NCBI GenBank assembly: GCA_029054535.1
Contig: JAIDFC010000092.1
Span: 1 to 6,562 of the forward strand
Length of the DNA stretch: 6,562 bases
DNA from: Rikenella sp.
GTDB lineage: Bacteria > Bacteroidota > Bacteroidia > Bacteroidales > Rikenellaceae
Direction: 5' to 3'
How positions within the stretch are numbered: position 1 is the stretch's first letter; each line of letters opens with the position of its first letter. A program made the translations under genes and the position numbers. Shown piece by piece: positions 1 to 5,091 of this stretch. The notes under the pieces were generated by a model, which made no database searches, was not told the origin of the DNA, and saw nothing but the letters and a program-made list of their open reading frames with translations.

Positions 1-254
1 AGCTGGCTCCGTTGCGGGAGCTGATCTCCGAGGGGCGGGTGCGGGATGTGCGGGTGCTGGGTGCGATCGGCGTGGTGGAGACCGAGCGACCGGTCGAGAT
101 GGCCTCGATTCAACGCGCCTTCGTCGAGGCGGGCGTTTGGGTGCGGCCGTTCGGGCGATTGGTCTACGTGATGCCGCCGTACGTGATCGGCGACGAGGAT
201 CTGCAGCGGCTCTGCCGCGCGGTGGCGGAGGTCGTCCGGTCGGAGTGCCGGTAG
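1..254 (+). CDS. bioA: BioA C-terminus (adenosylmethionine-8-amino-7-oxononanoate aminotransferase), 5' truncated by the window
   Basis: This is the last 83 codons of a gene that begins before the window; the first complete codon is at position 3 and the TAG stop is at 252-254. BioA is a PLP-dependent class III aminotransferase that converts 7-keto-8-aminopelargonate to 7,8-diaminopelargonate in biotin synthesis, using S-adenosylmethionine as amino donor, in the cytoplasm. Identification rests on the very conserved family C-terminus visible here: VRVLGAIGVVET, then FVEAGVWVRPFGRLVYVMPP and a YVIGDEDLQRL ending, which matches the E. coli BioA end almost position by position as I remember it. 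The TTG at 12 is an internal codon, not a start. The catalytic lysine and PLP-binding parts lie upstream and cannot be judged. The next gene starts 80 nt later behind its own probable promoter, so it is probably not co-transcribed by necessity. Confidence 0.93.
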   Translation, partial: LAPLRELISEGRVRDVRVLGAIGVVETERPVEMASIQRAFVEAGVWVRPFGRLVYVMPPYVIGDEDLQRLCRAVAEVVRSECR

Positions 255-270
255 TCGAGGGGGCGGGATT

Positions 271-315
271 GACGAAAATTCGTATATTTGTCCGAATAAC
301 GAGAATTTTCACGTC
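271..315 (+). promoter_or_regulatory. Probable exbB promoter (TATATTTG at 283-290) enclosed by an imperfect inverted repeat
   Basis: TATATTTG at 283-290 is an exact match to the Bacteroidota sigma-ABfr -7 consensus TAnnTTTG, placed 45 nt before the exbB ATG. I see no good TTTG -33 partner at the expected distance, because the upstream stretch is G-rich. The box sits in the loop of an inverted repeat: GACGAAAATTC at 271-281 and GAATTTTCacGTC at 303-315, pairing except for a two-base bulge. The repeat could be an operator around the promoter; its right arm could also be part of the 5' leader. An AAGG at 325-328, six bases before the ATG at 335, is a plausible weak ribosome site. The promoter call is inference from a motif match and position. 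Confidence 0.5.
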
Positions 316-334
316 ATTAAATACAAGGTAAGTT

Positions 335-1033
335 ATGATGCTATTGGAGGCGCAGAACCCCGAAACGATCGGCCTGGGTTCGTTGATCCTGAAGGGCGGT
401 TGGCTGATGATTCCGCTGGGACTTCTGTCGGCGATCACGATCTTCATCTTTTTCGAACGCTTCTGGGTCATCCGGCAGGCATCCGGGAAGACCGACTCCG
501 GGTTCATGATCAAGATCCGGGACCTGGTCTACGAGGGGAAGATCGAACAGGCGATCCAGTACTGCCGTTCGCGTCGGAGTCCCGTGGCCCGGATGATCGA
601 GAAAGGGATCATGAACATCGGCCGGTCGAAGGCCGATATCCAGGCGGCGATCGAGAATGTGGCCAATCTCGAGGTGTCGCGCTTGGAGAGCGGCCTTCCG
701 TTCCTGGCCACGACGGCCGGCGGGGCGCCGATGGTGGGGTTCCTCGGGACCGTGCTCGGGATGGTGCAGGCTTTCATGGATATGGCCGCCGCGGGCGGGT
801 CGGTCGACCTGTCGATCCTGGCCAGCGGGATGTACACCGCCATGATTACCACCGTCGGGGGGCTCGTGGTGGGGATTCCGGCCTACTTCGGCTATAACTT
901 CCTGGTGGCCCGGATCGAAAAACTCGTCTTCCAGATGGAGGCCAATACCATCGCTTTCATGGACATCGTTACGGCCAAGGAGAACCCGATGATCGGAACG
1001 GGGGGCGGCGCGCCGAACTTCGGGGGGCGTTGA
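335..1033 (+). CDS. exbB: ExbB/TolQ/MotA-family proton-channel subunit
   Basis: A 232-residue inner-membrane protein of the MotA/TolQ/ExbB family. With ExbD it forms a proton-driven motor that normally energises TonB-dependent outer-membrane transport or a Tol-like process. Three membrane segments are visible: about residues 24-42 (with the IFIFFERFWVI exit), 122-148 and 164-190. A cytoplasmic charged domain of about 80 residues lies between the first and second. The second segment carries the family signature GFLGTVLGM (135-143), and the third carries TTVGGLVVGIPAYFGYN (172-188). By eye, T173 aligns with E. coli ExbB T181, while the position of E176 is a Thr (T168). The C-terminus ends in a Gly-rich tail. 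ATG 335 is immediately followed by a second ATG at 338; 335 is chosen for its spacing to AAGG. It is the first gene of a probable three-gene operon, with 48 nt to the next gene. The family is secure, but the exact partner (TonB, Tol or another system) is not. Confidence 0.92.
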   Translation: MMLLEAQNPETIGLGSLILKGGWLMIPLGLLSAITIFIFFERFWVIRQASGKTDSGFMIKIRDLVYEGKIEQAIQYCRSRRSPVARMIEKGIMNIGRSKADIQAAIENVANLEVSRLESGLPFLATTAGGAPMVGFLGTVLGMVQAFMDMAAAGGSVDLSILASGMYTAMITTVGGLVVGIPAYFGYNFLVARIEKLVFQMEANTIAFMDIVTAKENPMIGTGGGAPNFGGR

Positions 1034-1081
1034 GGGCGGAGTTTCGTCCGAAACGGGAAAACTGCGAAAATCGGGTAAATT

Positions 1082-1567
1082 ATGCTGACACCCCCGAAAA
1101 ACGGCTGGACCCACTTCGGACTGGAGGGGTTCGAGTACACCTACCGGCTGAGCGACGTGTTCGACAACATCGCTTTTCGGTGGATCGACCAGGCTATTCA
1201 TGGGCTGGAGACCTTGTCGCCGTTTTGCGTCAAGGGCTACATGGAGCCGGGGCGGATGGTGTGCGTGGTCAGCTATTGGAACTGCCGCGTCTTCGTCGAG
1301 CGGGAAGAGAAAGAGGGGTCGGAGCATATAAAAACCGATTCGTTCGGCGAATCGCACACCAGCATGATCGAGTTTTGCCGCCTCCTGGCTCAGGAGGTCA
1401 GGGCGGACCTGGACGAATGGACCTCGTTCGGCGAGTACTTCAACGAGTACCGGAGCTTCGAGGAGAACCGGCAGCTGCTCGTCCGGAAACTCGAAAAACT
1501 CGAGGCATTGATCGCCGACCGGGAAGCGAACTTTACTCCGAACGAAATGTTTTTTGATTTGGATTAG
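1082..1567 (+). CDS. Unrecognised 161-residue soluble protein encoded between exbB and exbD
   Basis: I do not recognise this protein. It has no signal peptide and no membrane segment, so it is probably cytoplasmic. It is acidic and rich in aromatics in the first 70 residues (motifs GLEGFEYTYRLSDVFDNIAF and VSYWNCRVFVERE). It has four cysteines at 49, 61, 68 and 99, not in an obvious metal-binding spacing. Residues about 124-149 (FEENRQLLVRKLEKLEALIADREANF) look like an amphipathic helix or short coiled coil, and the protein ends in FFDLD. The ATG at 1082 is the only sensible start; the Shine-Dalgarno is weak. The 48-nt gap after exbB contains only a small hairpin (GTTTC/GAAAC, 1041-1054). An 81-nt gap without visible promoter or terminator leads to exbD, so all three genes are probably one transcript. 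Its position suggests an accessory or regulatory partner of the ExbBD motor, but that is inference from context only. Confidence 0.85.
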   Translation: MLTPPKNGWTHFGLEGFEYTYRLSDVFDNIAFRWIDQAIHGLETLSPFCVKGYMEPGRMVCVVSYWNCRVFVEREEKEGSEHIKTDSFGESHTSMIEFCRLLAQEVRADLDEWTSFGEYFNEYRSFEENRQLLVRKLEKLEALIADREANFTPNEMFFDLD

Positions 1568-1648
1568 CCGTACCCCGAGGCGGCGCTTGCTTCGGACGGC
1601 GAAACGCTCAATATTCACCACACAGACATCGAAAACTCGCGCATTACG

Positions 1649-2041
1649 ATGGCCATCAAACGAAGTTCCAAAATCGACATGGGGGGCAGTAATTCGTCGC
1701 AGACGGACCTGATTTTTCTGTTGCTGTTGTTTCTGATGATCTCCACGACGCTCATCAATCCGAACGCCCTCAAACTCTTGCTGCCCAAGAGCAGCAATGC
1801 CAACAAGGAGAAACCGTATACGACGGTCTCGATTACGGCCGACCTGCAGTACTTCGTCGAGACGGAGCAGGTCGCGTTCGACCAGTTGGCCGGCCGGCTG
1901 CAATCGCGGCTGGAGGGGGTCGAGGAACCGACCGTCTCGCTGCACTGCGATCGGACGGTGCCGGTGGACGAGGTGGTGAAGGTGATGAACATCGCGCGGG
2001 ACAATAAGTATAAACTGGTGCTGGCGACGGCGCCGGAATAG
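1649..2041 (+). CDS. exbD: ExbD/TolR-family biopolymer transport protein
   Basis: A 130-residue single-pass inner-membrane protein, the partner of ExbB in the proton-driven motor. The N-terminus MAIKRSSKID is a short basic cytoplasmic tail typical of Bacteroidota ExbD. It is followed by SSQTDLIFLLLLFLMIS, with the membrane helix at about residues 21-37. D20 at the helix start aligns with the essential proton-carrying Asp25 of E. coli ExbD. After the helix a periplasmic domain of about 90 residues contains the usual LLLPKSS segment, strands such as TTVSITADLQYFVE, and the family-typical VDEVVKVMNIARDNKYKLVLAT end. Length is normal. No Shine-Dalgarno is obvious before ATG 1649, but the protein aligns with the family from this Met. 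Many Bacteroidota clusters carry a second exbD or tonB next; here the following 868 nt hold no gene, so TonB must be encoded elsewhere or a different partner is used. Confidence 0.92.
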   Translation: MAIKRSSKIDMGGSNSSQTDLIFLLLLFLMISTTLINPNALKLLLPKSSNANKEKPYTTVSITADLQYFVETEQVAFDQLAGRLQSRLEGVEEPTVSLHCDRTVPVDEVVKVMNIARDNKYKLVLATAPE

Positions 2042-2163
2042 GCGGCGCGAGCACGCGGCCGGTTGTTTGCCATTCCGCGAGGCAGAGACTGCTTTTAAAA
2101 CGGTCGTAGTATCGCCCGCCCACCGTGGCCCCGCGTCCGACACGGTTTCTCTTCCGGGTGGTT

Positions 2164-2237
2164 CCGCGCGCCACGCCTAAGGAGGCGATTCAACGGTTCG
2201 GCGTGAGCCGAATCCGAATGAATCGCCAGGCGCGCGG
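2164..2237 (+). other. Long hairpin H1 with GTGA tetraloop
   Basis: The outer arm CCGCGCGCC (2164-2172) pairs exactly with GGCGCGCGG (2229-2237). The middle arm GGCGATTC (2184-2191) pairs with GAATCGCC (2220-2227). An inner stem TTCGGC (2197-2202) and GCCGAA (2207-2212) is closed by GTGA, a GNRA-type loop if transcribed from this strand. The 5' side carries an 11-nt bulge (2173-2183, containing CGCCTAAGGA), while the opposite side has a single A. No T-run follows, so it is not a standard terminator. Function unknown. Confidence 0.72.
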
Positions 2238-2263
2238 CCAGAAACGGTTCTTAGAACGTTATA

Positions 2264-2280
2264 GCGATGCGTAGCATCGC
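2264..2280 (+). other. Perfect 7-bp hairpin at the second array unit
   Basis: GCGATGC (2264-2270), loop GTA, GCATCGC (2274-2280), followed by CCGCCC. The shape and sequence resemble the second stem of the interspersed element seen after argS and ffh (GGAATGC-GCA-GCATTCC at 4974-4990, and GCGATAC-TAGC-GTATCGC at 6531-6548). In the first array unit only the right arm (GTATCGC) is present. This hints that the two repeat families share a module. Confidence 0.5.
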
Positions 2281-2335
2281 CCGCCCAGCGGGGGCACCCG
2301 CGGCCGCGCGGCCCGAGGGCATCGAACACGGTTCC

Positions 2336-2410
2336 GTCGCCCGCCCGCCTAAGAAGGGATTTCAAAAGTTTCGCCTTTGGCAAAATCTTTATGAAATTCC
2401 CGCGGGCGAC
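2336..2410 (+). other. Long hairpin H2, second copy of H1 with changed arms
   Basis: The outer arm GTCGCCCGC (2336-2344) pairs exactly with GCGGGCGAC (2402-2410). The middle arm GGGATTTC (2356-2363) pairs with GAAATTCCC (2393-2401) apart from one bulged base. The inner TTTCGCC (2369-2375) and GGCAAAA (2379-2385) close a TTT loop with one mismatch. Between outer and middle arms on the 5' side lies CGCCTAAGAA (2346-2355), the same asymmetric bulge as in H1. The arms differ from H1 but still pair, so the fold is conserved while the sequence is not. Confidence 0.72.
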
Positions 2411-2439
2411 GGACAAAGAATGTTTTTGAAACAGTCGTC

Positions 2440-2517
2440 GGGTCGTAGCCTGCGAGGAACGCAATCATTGCGTGAGCAATGAGATATTGCGGGCCTCGCT
2501 GGGCGAGGCTACGGCCC
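2440..2517 (+). other. Long hairpin H3 with GTGA tetraloop at the end of the array
   Basis: GGGTCGTAGCCT (2440-2451) pairs with AGGCTACGGCCC (2506-2517) with one T-G wobble. GCGAGG (2452-2457) pairs with CCTCGC (2494-2499), and CGCAA (2460-2464) with TTGCG (2487-2491). The tip is TCATTGC-GTGA-GCAATGA (2465-2482), a perfect 7-bp stem with the same GNRA-type loop as H1. An alternative local stem CCTCG/CGAGG (2494-2508) could compete with the outer stem. It lacks the CGCCTAAGRA bulge of H1 and H2. The flanking GGCTAC recalls the interspersed element near argS and ffh. Confidence 0.65.
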
Positions 2518-2742
2518 GTGCGATCTGCGATCGTGGTTTGTGGCGAATTGAAAACGGGCAGGACGCCCGGGAGCGACAGCAATCGCGGCAAAATTGCGGC
2601 CTTCCGCCGGGGGTGGCGCGCCCCTTGCAGGCGCGGTTTGTTTCGGGAGCATGGTGAACAGAGCCGACGTCAGCGGAGGCTTGCCGAGCAAACTCCAGCT
2701 TTCGAGTGCCGAGCGGCACCGGCGCCAGCTGAGGGGTAGCGG

Positions 2743-2780
2743 CGACTCGCCCGGCTCTTCGAGCCGGAATGATCGAGTCG
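2743..2780 (+). other. Nested perfect hairpin upstream of argS
   Basis: CCGGCTC (2751-2757), loop TTC, GAGCCGG (2761-2767) is a perfect 7-bp stem. It is enclosed by a second perfect stem CGACTCG (2743-2749) and CGAGTCG (2774-2780), with a one-base gap on the left and six bases on the right. No T-run follows on this strand. It lies 130 nt before the argS start and could be in the argS leader, or a protein-binding or cruciform site. A factor-dependent terminator for upstream transcription is another possibility. Confidence 0.5.
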
Positions 2781-2909
2781 AGAACTATCTCTTTTCGCGT
2801 GCCGCGCGACCGTTGAATCGATGTGTTCCTGTCGGTTGCAACCCGAGTGAAAGAGCATAAATAAGGCCGAGGATTAGGTAAGACGAAGAAAAACAGATAG
2901 AGATTAGAT

Positions 2910-4712
2910 ATGATGAATGCAGAGAATACCGTAAAGGGATGTTGCGAGCGGGCGGTGGCCGCGCTGTACGGAGAGGGGACGGTGGCGGAATTGCAGATCG
3001 CCAAGACCCGGAAGGAGTTCCAGGGGGATTACACGTTGGTTACCTTTCCGCTACTCAAAACCAGCCGAAAGTCGCCCGAGGCCACGGCCCAAGAGATCGG
3101 CCTTTGGCTGCGGGAGAATTGTGCCGAGACGATCGGAGATTTCAACGTCATTAAAGGTTTTCTGAACCTCTCGCTGACGCCGGCCTACTGGCTCGGCGTG
3201 CTGGGGAGCTTGATGCGGACCCCGAACCATGGGTTCGTGTGCGAGGCGGGGCGGACCGTTATGGTCGAGTATAGCTCGCCCAATACCAACAAACCGTTGC
3301 ACTTGGGGCATGTGCGGAATAATTTGTTGGGGTACTCGGTCGCGAAGATTCTGGAGGCGAACGGGTGCAATGTGTTGAAAGTCAATTTGGTGAATGACCG
3401 GGGGATCCATATCTGCAAGTCGATGCTGGCGTGGCTCCGGTTCGGGAACGGGGAGACGCCGGAGTCGTCCGGGATGAAAGGGGATCATTTGGTGGGGAAG
3501 TACTACGTGGCTTTCGACCAGGCGTATAAGGCCGAGGTCAAGGAGCTTATGGCGGGAGGTGCGGACGAGGAGACCGCGAAGCGCGAGGCGCCCATTATGC
3601 GCGAGGCGCAGGAGATGCTCCGGCGGTGGGAGGCCAAGGATCCGGAGGTGTACGGGCTGTGGGAGCGGATGAACGGATGGGTCTACGAGGGGTTCGACCG
3701 GACTTACGAGGCGATGGGGGTTTCGTTCGACAAGGTCTATTACGAGTCGAATACTTATTTGCTGGGTAAGGAACTGGTACAGAAAGGATTGGACGACGGG
3801 GTGTTCTTCCGGAAAGAGGACGGTTCGGTGTGGGCCGATTTGACGGAGGACGGCTTGGACCAGAAGCTCCTCTTGCGGGGCGACGGGACCAGCGTCTACA
3901 TGACCCAGGACTTGGGGACCGCCGTGCAGCGCCACGAAGAGTACGGCTTGGACCGGATGATTTACGTGGTGGGGAACGAACAGAACTACCACTTCCAGGT
4001 CTTGAAACTCATCCTCGGTAAGCTGGGGTATGGGTGGTCGGACGGGATTTTCCACCTCTCGTACGGGATGGTGGAGCTGCCGGAGGGCAAGATGAAGTCG
4101 CGCGAGGGGACGGTGGTCGACGCCGACGACCTGATCGCCGAGATGATCGAGACGGCACGCGGCGTGGCGGTCGAGGCGGGGAAGCTCGACGGGCTGTCGG
4201 AGGCCGAGGTGGCCGAAATCTCGCGCATGGTGGGGCTCGGGGCTTTGAAATACTTCATCCTGAAGGTGGATCCGAAGAAGACGATGCTCTTCGACCCGCG
4301 GGAGTCGATCGACTTCAACGGCAATACGGGGCCGTTCATTCAGTATACCTATGCGCGGATCAAGTCGCTCGAGCGGCGGGCCGCGGAAGCGGGAACGGAG
4401 GTTCTGTCGCCCGCCGGAGCGTTCGACGCGGGACGGACGCCGGAACCCAAAGAGATCGAACTCGTCAAACACCTCGCGGAGTTCGGTGCGGTGGTGGCTC
4501 AGGCGGGGGCGGAGTTCTCGCCGGCCGTGGTGGCTGCCTACGCCTACGACCTCGCCAAAGAGTTCAACCAGTACTACCACGACTATCCGATCCTCAAGAC
4601 GGAGGTGTCGGCGGTGGATCGGACGTTCCGACTCACCCTCGCCTCACAGGTCGCTGCTACGCTGGCACGAGCCATGGGGCTGCTCGGCATCGAAATGCCA
4701 CAACGAATGTAA
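2910..4712 (+). CDS. argS: Arginyl-tRNA synthetase
   Basis: A 600-residue class I aminoacyl-tRNA synthetase that charges tRNA-Arg with arginine in the cytoplasm; essential. The N-terminal tRNA-binding domain (about 1-115) includes KTRKEFQGDYTLVTFPLLK. The Rossmann catalytic domain opens with EYSSPNTNKPLHLGHVRNNL; HLGH at 131-134 is the HIGH signature. NDRGIHICKSM and GDGTSVYMTQDL are conserved ArgS blocks. GKMKSREGTVV, with KMKS at 394-397, is the KMSKS-loop equivalent. The region after FNGNTGPFIQYTYARI (about 470-600) is the helical DALR anticodon-binding domain, ending in LLGIEMPQRM as in Bacteroides enzymes. Length is normal for the phylum and no key residue is missing. The ATG at 2910 is followed at once by a second ATG; there is no clear Shine-Dalgarno but an A-rich leader. 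It appears to be a single-gene transcript: large non-coding gaps lie on both sides. Confidence 0.98.
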   Translation: MMNAENTVKGCCERAVAALYGEGTVAELQIAKTRKEFQGDYTLVTFPLLKTSRKSPEATAQEIGLWLRENCAETIGDFNVIKGFLNLSLTPAYWLGVLGSLMRTPNHGFVCEAGRTVMVEYSSPNTNKPLHLGHVRNNLLGYSVAKILEANGCNVLKVNLVNDRGIHICKSMLAWLRFGNGETPESSGMKGDHLVGKYYVAFDQAYKAEVKELMAGGADEETAKREAPIMREAQEMLRRWEAKDPEVYGLWERMNGWVYEGFDRTYEAMGVSFDKVYYESNTYLLGKELVQKGLDDGVFFRKEDGSVWADLTEDGLDQKLLLRGDGTSVYMTQDLGTAVQRHEEYGLDRMIYVVGNEQNYHFQVLKLILGKLGYGWSDGIFHLSYGMVELPEGKMKSREGTVVDADDLIAEMIETARGVAVEAGKLDGLSEAEVAEISRMVGLGALKYFILKVDPKKTMLFDPRESIDFNGNTGPFIQYTYARIKSLERRAAEAGTEVLSPAGAFDAGRTPEPKEIELVKHLAEFGAVVAQAGAEFSPAVVAAYAYDLAKEFNQYYHDYPILKTEVSAVDRTFRLTLASQVAATLARAMGLLGIEMPQRM

Positions 4713-4730
4713 ATTATCCCCATTTTCTAA

Positions 4731-4809
4731 CCGTTCTTTTTCTTGCAAGCCGTGTTTGGCTACCGGCTGGAACTGCCGCTTTTTGAAAAAAGCGGCACCA
4801 AAAACTTTT
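4731..4809 (+). repeat. Interspersed hairpin element, copy A (plus strand, 3' half degenerate)
   Basis: The copy starts with CCGTTCT at 4731, 18 nt after the argS stop. The core 4750-4775 matches copy C (6468-6493) at 24 of 26 positions. Its stem is GCCGCTTTT-TGAA-AAAAGCGGC (4775-4796), followed by the shared linker ACCAAAAACTTTT. The second stem and the CATGGGCTGCCGTAG end seen in B and C are not recognisable here, so the copy is truncated or diverged. The stem could act in argS transcript ending or stability, but it lacks a following T-run. Confidence 0.75.
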
Positions 4810-4864
4810 AGCTAGCTACGCTCTACCTTAGGCATCCGCAATCTAATGCTCTGGCCCATGGTGT

Positions 4865-4936
4865 GGGGTGGTACTTTTTAGCGGGCGCAAACTAAGTTTG
4901 AGAAAACCTATGCGCCCGTTAAAAAGCAACCACCCC
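4865..4936 (+). repeat. 72-nt near-complete hairpin with GAGA-capped tip
   Basis: GGGGTGGT (4865-4872) pairs with ACCACCCC (4929-4936). CTTTTTA (4874-4880) pairs with TAAAAAG (4920-4926), and CGGGCGCA (4882-4889) with TGCGCCCG (4911-4918); a G-T wobble joins the last two stems. The loop holds GTTT-GAGA-AAAC (4896-4907), another GNRA-type cap. Defects are a 1x2 internal loop and a small loop below the tip. It lies between copies A and B, is flanked on the left by GCCCATGG (4854-4861), and copy B has the same octamer at 4968-4975. It may be a further, diverged member of the repeat family. Confidence 0.7.
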
Positions 4937-4959
4937 CAAACAAGGCGAAGTGCTCTTGA

Positions 4960-5059
4960 CTACGGCAGCCCATGGAATGCGCAGCATTCCCGAAAGTTTT
5001 TTCGGTTCCTTTTGTTCACAAAAGGAACAGTACCCGCTCGTAGCTAAATATCGGCTACA
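4960..5059 (-). repeat. Interspersed hairpin element, copy B (minus strand)
   Basis: Read on the minus strand, this copy has the same order as copy C. It starts with a GTAGCC...GCTACG lead, then stem 1 GTTCCTTTTG-TGAA-CAAAAGGAAC (plus-strand 5005-5028, perfect 10 bp). The linker CCGAAAAAACTTTC follows, then stem 2 GGAATGC-TGC-GCATTCC (4974-4990, perfect 7 bp). The terminal CATGGGCTGCCGTAG (4960-4974) is identical in all 15 bases to the end of copy C. The copy ends 33 nt before the ffh start, so it lies in or next to the ffh promoter or leader. Confidence 0.8.
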
Positions 5060-5091
5060 GAGAAATGAATAGATAAAAAGGCAATAGTTAT

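Larger units (their letters stand above)
2084..2517 (+). repeat. Degenerate tandem array, about 165-175 nt unit, two full units and one partial
   Basis: Three aligned unit starts are visible at 2084, 2240 and 2415. Each begins with an AGARAC-like stretch and a small palindrome (GCTTTTAAAAC at 2091, GTTCTTAGAAC at 2247, GTTTTTGAAAC at 2422). Each then reaches CGTAG at 2105, 2270 and 2444, so the spacing is 165 and 174. By hand, 2084-2109 and 2415-2440 agree at 20 of 26 positions. Units one and two continue with ATCGCCCGCCCA (2111 and 2276), reach GGTTCC (2160 and 2330), then enter a long hairpin beginning with the shared segment CGCCTAAGRA (2174 and 2346). The third unit diverges after CGTAG but also forms a hairpin. 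The array could be a REP-like or MITE-like family, or a tandem structured RNA. The similarity is read by eye, and the exact boundaries are uncertain. Confidence 0.7.
2042..2909. other. 868-nt gene-free region between exbD and argS: structured repeats, then argS leader
   Basis: No convincing protein is encoded here on either strand; the open frames present are short, of biased composition, and overlap inverted repeats. The first part (2084-2517) is a degenerate tandem array of hairpin-forming units, described separately. The middle (2518-2780) has several short hairpins: CGATC/GATCG at 2521-2533, GTGCC/GGCAC at 2706-2719 and a stronger nested one at 2743-2780. From about 2855 to the argS ATG composition turns sharply A-rich, which marks the argS 5' leader. 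I found no full TAnnTTTG promoter for argS. No T-tract terminator follows exbD. Confidence 0.7.
4713..5091. other. 379-nt intergenic region between argS and ffh, almost filled by hairpin repeats
   Basis: From left to right it holds interspersed-element copy A (plus), a poorly structured 55-nt stretch, a 72-nt hairpin (4865-4936), then copy B of the same element in reverse. A short A-rich ffh leader follows (5060-5091, AAAAAGG at 5075-5081, a plausible weak ribosome site ten bases before ATG 5092). I found no TAnnTTTG promoter at a sensible distance for ffh and no T-tract terminator after argS. Confidence 0.7.

Noticed and set aside
269..274. TTGACG as a sigma-70 style -35 box.
   Set aside because: It is only eight bases before the TATATTTG box, the wrong spacing; Bacteroidota promoters use TTTG/TAnnTTTG instead.
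1041..1054. GTTTC-GTCC-GAAAC mini-hairpin between exbB and the middle gene as an intra-operon terminator or processing site.
   Set aside because: Only five base pairs and no T-run; too weak to list as a feature.
341..2143. A 600-codon open frame on the minus strand spanning exbB, the middle gene and exbD.
   Set aside because: It is antisense to three well-supported genes. The frame stays open because of GC-rich codon use on the other strand, the translation is Arg/His/Pro-rich, and it has no recognisable motif.
2084..2517. CRISPR array.
   Set aside because: Units are 165-175 nt, degenerate and internally palindromic, with no short identical repeats separated by unique spacers and no cas genes.
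2465..3004. A 179-codon minus-strand frame in the exbD-argS gap overlapping the argS start.
   Set aside because: It crosses hairpins and runs into argS antisense, has no domain or membrane logic, and its sequence looks like translated repeat DNA.
3051..4580. A 509-codon minus-strand frame inside argS, and a similar 435-codon one at 5044-6351 inside ffh.
   Set aside because: Both lie opposite clear housekeeping genes and read as low-complexity His/Arg/Leu-rich protein. They are codon-bias shadows.
4775..4796. Intrinsic terminator of argS.
   Set aside because: The stem is strong, but the sequence after it is ACCAAAAACTTTT, not a T-run, and the same stem recurs as a repeat. Termination cannot be claimed from sequence.
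4713..5091. SRP RNA (4.5S) gene next to ffh.
   Set aside because: The hairpins lack the conserved GGAA-type tetraloop and asymmetric internal loop context (such as the GGTCAGG and AGCAG segments) of SRP RNA.
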